This document shows positions 33,028-41,692 of a stretch of DNA of 64,000 nt, piece by piece. Position numbers and translations under genes: made by a program. The DNA comes from Myxococcales bacterium (lineage in GTDB: Bacteria > Myxococcota_A > Polyangia > Fen-1088). The stretch's first letter is position 1; each line of letters opens with the position of its first letter. Below the pieces are notes generated by a model. The model was not told the DNA's origin and searched no databases. It was given only the letters and a program-made list of their open reading frames with translations. The stretch lies in NCBI GenBank assembly GCA_003142855.1, contig PLNW01000050.1, positions 1-64,000 of the forward strand, read 5' to 3'.

Positions 33028-36000
33028 ATGAGGAAGTTAGCTCGCTTCGGGCAGTCGGTGGTGGTTGCCATGCTCGCGCTTGGGCTGGCCTGCTCGGGAA
33101 GCCCGCACGGCACCCCGCTGGGTGGTGCTTCGGCGGGCGCAGGAGCGGGCGGCGGTTCCCCTGCATCGGGCGGGACAACGGAGAGCGGAGGTATGATAAG
33201 CACGGGCGGTTTCTCGTCGCCCGGCGGCGCGTCGAGCGGGGGAGGGGCAGGCGGTGCTGGCGGCTCCGCGGCGACAGGTGGCATTCCCAGCGGGGCAGGG
33301 GCAGGAAACAGCGGCGGTTTTTCCTCGGCAGGGGGCGCGTCGAGCAGCGGCGGCGTGATCGTGAGTGGTGGCTCGTCAGCGAGCGGTGGCTCGCGCGCTG
33401 GCTCAGGTGGTGTGGGCGGTTCCGCAGCAAGTGGTGGCTCGATAAGTGGTGGGTCACGGGCATCAGGTGGAACCTTAGTGGGAGGCAGCGCGGCGGGTGG
33501 CGTGACGTCGCGGGGCGGGACCTCCACTGGGGGAATCTCGACCGGAACTGGAGGTTCAACAGTACAGTCATCGGGTGGAAACGCTCCCCTGGCGCCAACC
33601 GACCTCAACATTGCCGAGCGTGCAGCGTCCCTGAATGTGGAGGGAACGCCGGCCTTCGGATGGGTTCCCAACGATCCAGATGGGAATGAGATTCAGTCCG
33701 CCTACCAAATACAGGTGACACGCGTCAGTGACGGCGTGCTGATTTGGGATAGTGGCAAGATTGCCTCTAGTTCCCAATCCTTCGTCCCCTATTCCGGACC
33801 TGCGCTGACCGCCGGCACGAGCTACACTTGGACCGTTCGTACGTGGGACCGCGGTGGCCTGGCCTCTCCTTGGGCAGCGACCGCGAGTTTCGACACGGGC
33901 ATCAGTGATGCGGACTGGAAGGCCAGTTGGATTCGGCGAACCACCACGGAGACTGACGACTACACGCTTGCCCGGCGCGAGGTGACAATTGGCGCCAGTC
34001 CGGTCACCAGGGCTCGTGCCTACGTGTCCGCGTATCACCAGTACGAGCTGCGATTGAATGGGACTGTTGTGGATCGTGGACCGGCCTTCTCGTATCCGGG
34101 GGAAGGTTACTACCAAGCCACTGACATCACCAGCCAAGTGAAGGCGGGCTCTCCGCTTGCCATCGGCATCATTTATCACTGGTACGGCGCCGGAAAAGGT
34201 CGCCCGGCGGCAGTGCCTGGTCTGCTGGGTCGATTCGTCGTTCAGCACGCCGACGGCACACAGGATGTCATCCTGACGGACGGGAACTGGCACGTTCGCC
34301 GTGCGTCTCAATGGCAAACGGGGGCTCCAACCCGGAGTTTGCTTCTCGATCTTTCCCAAGAGTACGTGGAACAAATCGACTCCACCCAAGCGCCAACCGG
34401 TTGGGACCAGCCTGGCTACGTTGACACAGCATCACCCTGGACTGTCGCCCAGGTGGTGGGCGTGCACCCCGCTAGCGTGTTTACCCACCTGACCGGCCAG
34501 GAACCACGCGTGGTTCGCAGTGTGGCGACGCCCGTCTCGGTCAAAACCCTTTCTGACGGCGCCGTGGTGGCTGACTTCGGCACCGTCATACCGGCACGAC
34601 CAGACATACAATTCCAGTCTGGGAAGTCCGGCCGAACCCTGAATATCCTCACCGGCTACGAGCTAACCTCCGACGGGCACGTGTCAGCCGCCGTGAATTC
34701 GACTCAAGAAACTACCATGTCCTTCACCTACACTGAAAGCGACGGGGCGCAGGAGTTCTTGCCTTTCACGTACCTTGGCTGGCGCTACTTGCAGATATCG
34801 GCCCCAGGAGAGACGCTTTCAGCGAGCCAGATTTCTGCGATTGTTGAACATTCAGACTCGCCCCCGCAATACGCCGCGACCTTCACGAGTTCGGATGCGA
34901 CGGTCAATGCGGTGTTCGCTCTGGTGCAGCGCTCGGCGCTGTACTCCATGCAACAGCAGTTCGTGGACACTCCGACGCGGGAAAAGGGGCAATTCCTGGG
35001 GGACGCAGTAAACGATTCCTACGCGACGATGCTGGGATTGGGGGAGCGGTCTTTGACACGCAAGGCGGTGCGGGAGTTCATCGCGTCTCAGGTGCATTAC
35101 TGGACTGATGGCCGCCTCAATGCGGTCTATCCCAATGGAGATGGTCAGCGCGACATTCCCGACTACACGGAAAGGTTCCCGAATTGGCTTCTTCGATACT
35201 ATCAGACAACCGGCGACAGCGCACTGTTGGCCGATGCCCACGACACCGCACAAAACGTCGCCGAATACATATGGAAATACGTTAATGCCACGACCGGGCT
35301 GGTGACAAACCTTGCGGGCGGCAGTGGCCAGTATCAGTACGGCATCGTTGATTGGCCGGCGGGGGAACGGTTCAGTTACGACATGACCACGGCTGTTCGA
35401 ACGACCGTGAACATTCTGGCCGTGGATGCAATGCGAAGTATGGCGGCCATTGCCACAGCTCTGGGGCGTCCGACCACTGAAACAAGCCTCTACAAAGGAC
35501 GCGCCGATCAACTCACGACGGCCATCAACGCAAAACTGCTACGCTCCGACGGAATCTACATTGACGGTCTAACGTCGGCGGGAAAACAAAGCACGCACGC
35601 CTCGCAGATCGCGAACTCTTACGCAGTTGCGTTTGGGGTGGCTCCCTCGTCGAGCTGGTCACAAATAGGCACCTACGTGGCTGGCCTCGGCATGCAACAA
35701 GGTCCGATGACCGCGCATTGTCTGCTGCAGGCGCTCGGCGATGCTGGCATGACTGACCAAATGATAACGCGCCTGACGGACAAGACTGGGCTGGGATGGG
35801 CCAACATTCTCTCACAGGGGGGGACCTTCACCTGGGAATCGTGGACCGCGCCTGGCGAAGGGAATAGTGAGTCCCACGGCTGGGGTGCGCAGGCCATCGT
35901 CGACATTGTTGAATCGTTGTTGGGTTTGCAGGTGACCGCCCCGGGGGCGTCCGCGATTCTCATTGCGCCGCCCGCAGTCGGTCTCACCTATGCCAACGGC

Positions 36001-36237
36001 GCTGTTCGCACCGAGCGTGGCGCCGTGCAGATCGACTGGAAGCGGCCAGCCGGCGGAGGCTTGACGCTGAACGTGACCGTTCCTGACAATGTGAGTGCAA
36101 CCGTGGTGCTGCCCATAAGCAAGCCGGGAAGTACCTCCGGCAGTGGCGCGGGCCAACCTGCCTTTGTGTCGGAAAATACCGTACAGGCCACGTATACCGT
36201 CGGATCGGGACAGTCCTCCTTCGTCGTGGGAAGCTAG
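33028..36237 (+). CDS. Secreted GH78 alpha-L-rhamnosidase lipoprotein
   Basis: 1069 residues. Lipoprotein signal (VVVAMLALGLACSGS), a Gly/Ser linker to about residue 185, a fibronectin-like beta domain, then GH78 modules: TDDYTLARREVTI N-terminal beta-sandwich, catalytic (alpha/alpha)6 barrel with DTPTREKGQFLGDAVNDSYA, DGQRDIPDYTERFPNWLLRY and ESWTAPGEGNSESHGWGAQA, and a C-terminal beta domain. It removes terminal rhamnose from rhamnogalacturonan or side chains. The start is preceded by GGAAAGGTAGG. With the upstream GH28 gene it forms a pectin backbone pair. Confidence 0.9.
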   Translation: MRKLARFGQSVVVAMLALGLACSGSPHGTPLGGASAGAGAGGGSPASGGTTESGGMISTGGFSSPGGASSGGGAGGAGGSAATGGIPSGAGAGNSGGFSSAGGASSSGGVIVSGGSSASGGSRAGSGGVGGSAASGGSISGGSRASGGTLVGGSAAGGVTSRGGTSTGGISTGTGGSTVQSSGGNAPLAPTDLNIAERAASLNVEGTPAFGWVPNDPDGNEIQSAYQIQVTRVSDGVLIWDSGKIASSSQSFVPYSGPALTAGTSYTWTVRTWDRGGLASPWAATASFDTGISDADWKASWIRRTTTETDDYTLARREVTIGASPVTRARAYVSAYHQYELRLNGTVVDRGPAFSYPGEGYYQATDITSQVKAGSPLAIGIIYHWYGAGKGRPAAVPGLLGRFVVQHADGTQDVILTDGNWHVRRASQWQTGAPTRSLLLDLSQEYVEQIDSTQAPTGWDQPGYVDTASPWTVAQVVGVHPASVFTHLTGQEPRVVRSVATPVSVKTLSDGAVVADFGTVIPARPDIQFQSGKSGRTLNILTGYELTSDGHVSAAVNSTQETTMSFTYTESDGAQEFLPFTYLGWRYLQISAPGETLSASQISAIVEHSDSPPQYAATFTSSDATVNAVFALVQRSALYSMQQQFVDTPTREKGQFLGDAVNDSYATMLGLGERSLTRKAVREFIASQVHYWTDGRLNAVYPNGDGQRDIPDYTERFPNWLLRYYQTTGDSALLADAHDTAQNVAEYIWKYVNATTGLVTNLAGGSGQYQYGIVDWPAGERFSYDMTTAVRTTVNILAVDAMRSMAAIATALGRPTTETSLYKGRADQLTTAINAKLLRSDGIYIDGLTSAGKQSTHASQIANSYAVAFGVAPSSSWSQIGTYVAGLGMQQGPMTAHCLLQALGDAGMTDQMITRLTDKTGLGWANILSQGGTFTWESWTAPGEGNSESHGWGAQAIVDIVESLLGLQVTAPGASAILIAPPAVGLTYANGAVRTERGAVQIDWKRPAGGGLTLNVTVPDNVSATVVLPISKPGSTSGSGAGQPAFVSENTVQATYTVGSGQSSFVVGS

Positions 36238-36350
36238 GTCGAACATTTCGCAGAATTGGGTTGGGTCTCTCCGGTTGAGTCGTGCTCGTCTGGTACCAAA
36301 ACAGGATCGTCGAAGAGCGAAGGGAGTCTCGTAGGTTGACGGGGGTGTCG

Positions 36351-37949
36351 ATGAGCTTGCGGTGGGCTGGAAAAGGTGTAGAAGGCCGCCCGTCGGAGAC
36401 GGGCCGTGTTGCATCGTCCTTTCTCCGGCGCGGTTGGGCCGGGATGAAGCGAGGGATGGGCGACCAGCCGGGGACGCCAGGGCGCGGGGCCAATCTCTGG
36501 TGGCTGCGGCTGTTGGTTGCGCTCGGGCTCGCGGCCCTGCTCATTCCCATCGGGCGTGTGCGCCTGATTGACGGAGACGAAGGGTACTACCTGCAGGCCG
36601 CGCGCCTGGTTTCCGAGGGCAAGCGTATCTACACCGACTTCTTCTACCCGCAGATGCCGTTTGGGGCCCATGTCTACGCGGCTTGGTTCTGGCTATGGGG
36701 ACGCGGGTGGTACGCCGCGCGGCTGCTTTCCAGTTTACTCGCGGTGGGCACCGGCCTCTTGCTGCTGGAGATCTTGTTGCGCACTTGCCGGCGCAAGCGC
36801 TGGGCCGTGCTCGGCGCTGCGGTGTACCTGGTCACCGGACAGGCCGCAGGCTGGCTCACCATCTCCAAGTCCTTCGGCCTCACCGCTTTCCTGCTTTCCC
36901 TGGGCGTTCTGCTGCTGGAAGCCGCGCAGACTCCCCTGCTGGTGGCCTGTGGTGGACTGGCATTGGCTCTGGCCTTCGAGTGTCGCCTGTATGTCATCGT
37001 GGCTTTTCCATGCGCACTGCTGTTTCTTCTGCGGCGTCATGGATTTTCGCGCCACGGACTGAAGTTCGTCTTGGCTTTGGCTGCCGGCGCAGGGGCAGGC
37101 GCGCTCTTGCTCCTCCCCTATGTTTTGCGCGATTGGCAGAATTTCTATTTCGGCAACTGGACCTACCACAGCATTCGCGAGTGGGGACAGGCCGGCTTCA
37201 TTACCAACCTGCCCAACAAGAAGGTGACGTTGCTGTCGGTTCTCTCCCTCGACCGGGAGAGGTTGCCCGGCAGCTTGCAGTTTCTCGGGTTGACGGTGGC
37301 GGCGCTATGGGCCTTGCTGTCTCCCTATTCGGGCCGCAACCGGCTTTCTTGCTATCTGTGGCTGGCGTTGTTCCTGACCAGCCTGGTTCCCAGCCCAACC
37401 GATCCACAGTATTTCTGTTTGCTGGTCCCGTTCCTGGTGGTGGAAGCCATGGTGGCCTTGGCTTCGCTGCGCGCGTGGAAGGCGTGGGCTCTGTTGGCCG
37501 CGCTTGCCCTTCCCTATTTGATCTTGGGAGCGCGCGATCTCAAGCGATACACAACCACCGGCGAGGCCGTTCCGGGAGTGTGGACCCAGGATCGCGTGCC
37601 CCGCTGGACCATTGCAACCGTCCTGACGGTGGCGCAAAAGATCGACGCCGCTGGCCAGTCCATGGGCGCGACTTGGTGGCCTGGCTACTTTGTCTCGACT
37701 CGAACGCCCCTGATTCCCACTTTGGCCAATGATTTCGGTTTTCGTGCCGCCCCCCGATTGCCGCTCCAGGAGCGACGCCGCATCGGCATCGTCACCCACG
37801 ACGAAGTGGTGGACATGATGGACCGGCACTCTCCGCCCTTGTTCGTGGTGGGAAGCTGGGCGGCGTGGCCCGCGGCGGGCTACTTGCCAAAGAAAGGCTA
37901 TCGGCAGGTCGATTCATTCCTCAACGCGAGCCTCTACGTCACACCCTGA
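36351..37949 (+). CDS. GT39/PMT-like integral-membrane glycosyltransferase
   Basis: About 532 residues with some ten or more hydrophobic segments. The first periplasmic loop has the Asp-Glu motif RLIDGDEGYYLQAARLVSEG, then DFFYPQMPFGAHVYA, which is characteristic of dolichyl/undecaprenyl-phosphate-sugar dependent transferases (PMT, ArnT). Long hydrophobic helices follow, with a soluble C-terminal tail (HDEVVDMMDRHSPPLFVVGS). The start is uncertain: 36351 and 36444 both have a G-rich stretch upstream. It transfers a lipid-linked sugar to an unknown acceptor. It lies only ~110 nt after the GH78 gene. Confidence 0.75.
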   Translation: MSLRWAGKGVEGRPSETGRVASSFLRRGWAGMKRGMGDQPGTPGRGANLWWLRLLVALGLAALLIPIGRVRLIDGDEGYYLQAARLVSEGKRIYTDFFYPQMPFGAHVYAAWFWLWGRGWYAARLLSSLLAVGTGLLLLEILLRTCRRKRWAVLGAAVYLVTGQAAGWLTISKSFGLTAFLLSLGVLLLEAAQTPLLVACGGLALALAFECRLYVIVAFPCALLFLLRRHGFSRHGLKFVLALAAGAGAGALLLLPYVLRDWQNFYFGNWTYHSIREWGQAGFITNLPNKKVTLLSVLSLDRERLPGSLQFLGLTVAALWALLSPYSGRNRLSCYLWLALFLTSLVPSPTDPQYFCLLVPFLVVEAMVALASLRAWKAWALLAALALPYLILGARDLKRYTTTGEAVPGVWTQDRVPRWTIATVLTVAQKIDAAGQSMGATWWPGYFVSTRTPLIPTLANDFGFRAAPRLPLQERRRIGIVTHDEVVDMMDRHSPPLFVVGSWAAWPAAGYLPKKGYRQVDSFLNASLYVTP

Positions 37950-37961
37950 CCTCCAGGCGAC

Positions 37962-39803
37962 CTACTTCTTGAACAGCCGACCCATGATTCCGCCCCGCGG
38001 GGAATGGGAATCCTTGCGTGCCGCGCTTTTCCGGGTTCGCCGCATCTCCAAAAGGCGCATCTCGCGCGTCGCCTCGATGAACTCCTTGTCCTGCTTGACA
38101 GCCTCGCGGAAGGCGCGTTCGGCGCGGTCGGGCTCGTTGAGGAATTTCCAGATCTGGCCGAGCCAGTAGTGGCCGCGCGCGAAGCGTGGCTGGGCCGCGA
38201 CCACGTCCGCAATGATCCGCTGCGCCTCACGCACAACGGCTTCTTTGCGCCCGCGCGGATTGTCGAAGCGCGCCCAGGCCCAGTAGGCCCGATACTGGGG
38301 CTCACCCGGGTTGGCCTTGCTGGCGGCCGCGAAGAACTCGATGGCCTTGGCGTGATCGCCCCGCCTGAGCAGGACTTCCCCCTTGAGAAAGCTGGTCTCA
38401 GCGTCGAGCACGGTGGGAATGGTGCTGCCCACTGGTTTCTTTCCGCCGCGCCCGTCCAGGTACTCGGCCCGCCGCGTGGGATCGCCCAGGACCATGGCTG
38501 CCTCGCTCATGCGGGCTAGGATGCGCTCGGCCTCGGGCACCAGTTCGGACAGGCCAGCGCCAGCCAGCCGGTCGGGATGGTAGCGCCGGGCTGCGCGGAT
38601 GAAGGCCGAACTGACCTCGCCGGCAGGGGCTGACTCGGACACGCCCAACAACTCGAAATGCGACAAGGTGTTGAGTTTCTCGGTCAGTTCCAAGATCGCG
38701 GTTCGCAACGCAACGTCAGGCGCTGGCACAGACTGGATCGGGGACGCGACAGCCCGCGCGCCGACAACTCGCGGCGAGGACTCTGGCGTTGGAGACGAGC
38801 GCCTAGGGATTGCGCTGGCACGCCATGGCGACGCAGCGTCGGGCGAGGGAGCCGGCCGAACTGGGTTTGCCGCCGGAACAGGCGCCGCTTCGGCCGGTGC
38901 GGGCGCCGCAGCCGCCGGAATGATCGCTGATGGCCGCGGGGCTGGCGCAGCCGGCGGCACCTCGGCCTGGGCCGGACTGTCGAGCGCTGAAGGGAAACTA
39001 TCCGAGGACGTGTAGCGCAGCTTGGTCACAGGCGCCGGATCGCCCTGCGCCGGAGCATCGCCAATGTTCTGCCGCTCAAGCAGATCCGCGTAGTACAGGG
39101 AAAGCAAAGCCGTGCGCAACTCTAGCGGCCGCGCGGTCAGGGAATCGATTGCGTCCAGGCTCATCCAGCGCGCGCGCAGGGCCGCCACCACGGGATCGTC
39201 GGCTGGGATGCCCATGGCGGCGATGAACGACGGCGACACGGCTGCCAGGCGAAACTCCTGGCCCCACAGTCGCGACAACTCTCGGGTGACGCGGGGCAAG
39301 TCGTAGGCCGAGTGGATGGCGGGATAGAACAAGGTGCGCGGATCGACCCGCATGATGGCCAAGTCATCGCCCTCGCCGAAGCTGTGCGTATCGAGGTAGA
39401 TGGCAAACGATCCCTCTGCCACACAGAACAGGCGCGTGAGCTTGCGCCGTATCTGATCCTTGAGTACGGCGGAGAGCGATTCCTTGTTGAGAGCGCCCAT
39501 TCCCTGCAACGCCTCGCCCAGACGCATCCCGCTGGTCACCATGGCATCGGCCCGGGTCACAGCTTCCTGTGGCACCAGCCCATATTCGACCAATACCCGA
39601 TCCAGGCGATCGATGTCCACCGGGCGCTGCACGTGCACCGGCATGCCGGTGCGCAGATAGATATCACTCTCATCACCGGTTCCGTCGCTGATATTCAGGC
39701 GGCCGGTGACCTGCTTGCGAAACAGTTGCTGCAACAGGCGCGCCACCGGCCGCTCTTGCAACGATCCGGACGCAGAGGGGCGCTTTTCGTGCGTCGAGGC
39801 CAT
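37962..39803 (-). CDS. DUF4388-J domain-TPR protein
   Basis: 613 residues. The N-terminal DUF4388 module (VARLLQQLFRKQVTGRLNIS; IYLRTGMPVHVQ) is followed by a MshEN/PATAN-like helical region (LDRVLVEYGLVPQEAVTRAD). A Pro/Ala-rich linker follows, then a J domain with an intact HPD (ARRYHPDRLAG). TPR-type helices come next (GEVLLRRGDHAKAIEFFAAA; HYWLGQIWKFLNEPDRAERA). It resembles gliding/motility or signalling scaffold proteins of myxobacteria. The J domain could recruit an Hsp70, and the unusual Hsp70 fusion at 21958-24585 is a candidate partner. An ATG 17 codons upstream is an alternative start. Confidence 0.8.
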   Translation of the reverse strand: MASTHEKRPSASGSLQERPVARLLQQLFRKQVTGRLNISDGTGDESDIYLRTGMPVHVQRPVDIDRLDRVLVEYGLVPQEAVTRADAMVTSGMRLGEALQGMGALNKESLSAVLKDQIRRKLTRLFCVAEGSFAIYLDTHSFGEGDDLAIMRVDPRTLFYPAIHSAYDLPRVTRELSRLWGQEFRLAAVSPSFIAAMGIPADDPVVAALRARWMSLDAIDSLTARPLELRTALLSLYYADLLERQNIGDAPAQGDPAPVTKLRYTSSDSFPSALDSPAQAEVPPAAPAPRPSAIIPAAAAPAPAEAAPVPAANPVRPAPSPDAASPWRASAIPRRSSPTPESSPRVVGARAVASPIQSVPAPDVALRTAILELTEKLNTLSHFELLGVSESAPAGEVSSAFIRAARRYHPDRLAGAGLSELVPEAERILARMSEAAMVLGDPTRRAEYLDGRGGKKPVGSTIPTVLDAETSFLKGEVLLRRGDHAKAIEFFAAASKANPGEPQYRAYWAWARFDNPRGRKEAVVREAQRIIADVVAAQPRFARGHYWLGQIWKFLNEPDRAERAFREAVKQDKEFIEATREMRLLEMRRTRKSAARKDSHSPRGGIMGRLFKK

Positions 39804-39919
39804 CACCACTTCCCGAAGCCTGTGGAGTTTGGGACCGTCATACCCAGCGTGCAAACATATACATCAAAATCCCGCCGCAAGGCAGCTCTGACGACCGCCG
39901 GTTCCGGGTGTAGAGTTTC

Positions 39920-40864
39920 ATGTGCGTGTCTATCGTGGTGTTCGTCAATCCCGGATCGCGGGCCAATCGCCGAGATCCGGACCATGCGCGACGTTTCTCC
40001 CGAATTTTGGGTGAGACGGGCCACGTACTGGCCCCGGCTAGCTCCGATGCGCTGGCGGCTGAAGCGCGCCAGGTGGCAGAGGCCCAGCCTTCGATCATCG
40101 GCGTACACGGTGGCGACGGCACCCTGCATTGGACGGTCACGGCGCTGCTGCGTGCCTACGGCGAGCGTCCCCTGCCCCCGCTGGCGCTGTTGCCCGGCGG
40201 CACCATGAACGTGGTGGCGTCCTCGCTGGGCATCCTGGTGCAACCCGAAACGCTGCTGGCGCAGTTGGCCGCCGCGCAGAGGGACGTCCGTCCGCACTCG
40301 GTCGTGCTGCGCCGGTGTATGAAGGTTCAGGACGAATACGGCTTCGTTTTCGGAACCGGCCTCATCAGCAACTTCCTCGAGGAATACTACGCCAAGGGCG
40401 ACTACGGGGCGACCCGCGCGATCTGGCTCCTGCTGCGCTCCATCGTGTCTGAAGCCTTCACCGGGCGCTACGCCAAACGCATCTTTCGTCGCTTCCACGG
40501 CCGGGTCTTTGTCGACGGGCAGATCCTTCCCTGGGCAACGCTGCTCGGGCTGGGCGCCGCCACGGTCAGCGAGGTCGGCCTCGGCTTCAAGCTCAACCAC
40601 CGCGCCGACGATCATCCCGGCCGCTTCAGTGTCCTCGCGATTCATTCATCACCGCTGGGCTTGACCCGGGATCTGTCAGCGGTGCGCTGGGGCCGCGGCA
40701 TCTCGCCCCGCCGCGCCTGGAGCGCGCTGGCCACGCGCCTGGTCATCGAGCCCGACGAGCCCGAAACCCTATACACCGTGGACGGCGATCTCTACCGAGC
40801 GCGCGGCAACCTGTCGGTGGAGCTGGGACCCGCTCTTTCGTTCATCAGGCCGCGAAGCGGTTGA
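39920..40864 (+). CDS. Diacylglycerol/lipid kinase-family protein
   Basis: 314 residues. The DAGK catalytic domain signature is clear: IVVFVNPGSRANRRDPD at the N-terminus, IIGVHGGDGTLHWTVTALL (the GGDGT nucleotide site) and ALLPGGTMNVVASSLGI. The C-terminal beta-sandwich ends with TLYTVDGDLYRARGNLSVEL. It phosphorylates a lipid such as diacylglycerol or a sphingoid base; the substrate is not evident. It lies 36 nt before a PP2C phosphatase and probably shares a transcript with it. Confidence 0.88.
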   Translation: MCVSIVVFVNPGSRANRRDPDHARRFSRILGETGHVLAPASSDALAAEARQVAEAQPSIIGVHGGDGTLHWTVTALLRAYGERPLPPLALLPGGTMNVVASSLGILVQPETLLAQLAAAQRDVRPHSVVLRRCMKVQDEYGFVFGTGLISNFLEEYYAKGDYGATRAIWLLLRSIVSEAFTGRYAKRIFRRFHGRVFVDGQILPWATLLGLGAATVSEVGLGFKLNHRADDHPGRFSVLAIHSSPLGLTRDLSAVRWGRGISPRRAWSALATRLVIEPDEPETLYTVDGDLYRARGNLSVELGPALSFIRPRSG

Positions 40865-40900
40865 AATGCGCCCCGCCCCGGCGATACCATTGACCTTCTC

Positions 40901-41692
40901 ATGAGTACCTCCTTTCCGCTCGACGGCATGCGCGTTCGTTTCTCGGGCGAAACCAACGTGGGGATCACGCGGGACCACAACGAGGATTCATTCTATCTGC
41001 CCACCCACGATCGCCTGGCCATCGTGGCCGACGGCATGGGGGGCCACGCCTCGGGCGAGGTGGCCAGCCGGCTGGCTGTGGAAACCATCGCCAACCACTT
41101 TCAGACCACCCAGGACGAGCAGGAGCTGACCTGGCCCTACAAGATGGATCGCGGTCATCGCTTCCAGACCAACCGGCTGGTCAGTGCCATCAAGCTGGCC
41201 AATCTCAAAATCTACGAGGAGGCGGAACGCAACAGCAACTGCCACGGCATGGGAACCACGGTGGTTTCCGTCCTGTTTGCCGGCGGCGCCCTCTTGATCG
41301 GCCACGTGGGCGATAGCCGCCTGTACCGTCTGCGCGACGGAAAGCTTGAGCAGATGACCCAGGACCACTCCCTGCTCAACGACTACATCAAGATGAAGCG
41401 TCTCTCCGCGACCGAGATCGCGAATTTTCAGCACAAAAACGTCATCGTGCGCGCCCTGGGCATGAAACCCTCGGTCGAGGTGGACGTGATTGTGGATCAA
41501 CCACGCCTGGGCGACCTGTATCTGCTATGCACCGACGGTCTCTCGGGCATGGTGCCCGACGCCGAGCTCGCTGAAATTGCAACCAGCGTGAGTGATCTCG
41601 ACAAGCTGTGTGAACGTCTGATCACCGCGGCCAATGCTCACGGCGGCCTCGACAACATCACGGTGGTGTGCGCGCGCTTGGAGCCACTCTAA
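40901..41692 (+). CDS. PP2C-family Ser/Thr protein phosphatase
   Basis: 263 residues, a single cytosolic PPM/PP2C domain. Metal-site motifs are present in order: ITRDHNEDSFYL, VADGMGGHASGEVAS, IGHVGDSRLYRL, LLCTDGLSGMV and GGLDNITVVCA. It opposes Hanks-type kinases, which abound in myxobacteria, although none is in this window. Its last 25 nt overlap the GTG start of glnE, implying translational coupling. Confidence 0.93.
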   Translation: MSTSFPLDGMRVRFSGETNVGITRDHNEDSFYLPTHDRLAIVADGMGGHASGEVASRLAVETIANHFQTTQDEQELTWPYKMDRGHRFQTNRLVSAIKLANLKIYEEAERNSNCHGMGTTVVSVLFAGGALLIGHVGDSRLYRLRDGKLEQMTQDHSLLNDYIKMKRLSATEIANFQHKNVIVRALGMKPSVEVDVIVDQPRLGDLYLLCTDGLSGMVPDAELAEIATSVSDLDKLCERLITAANAHGGLDNITVVCARLEPL

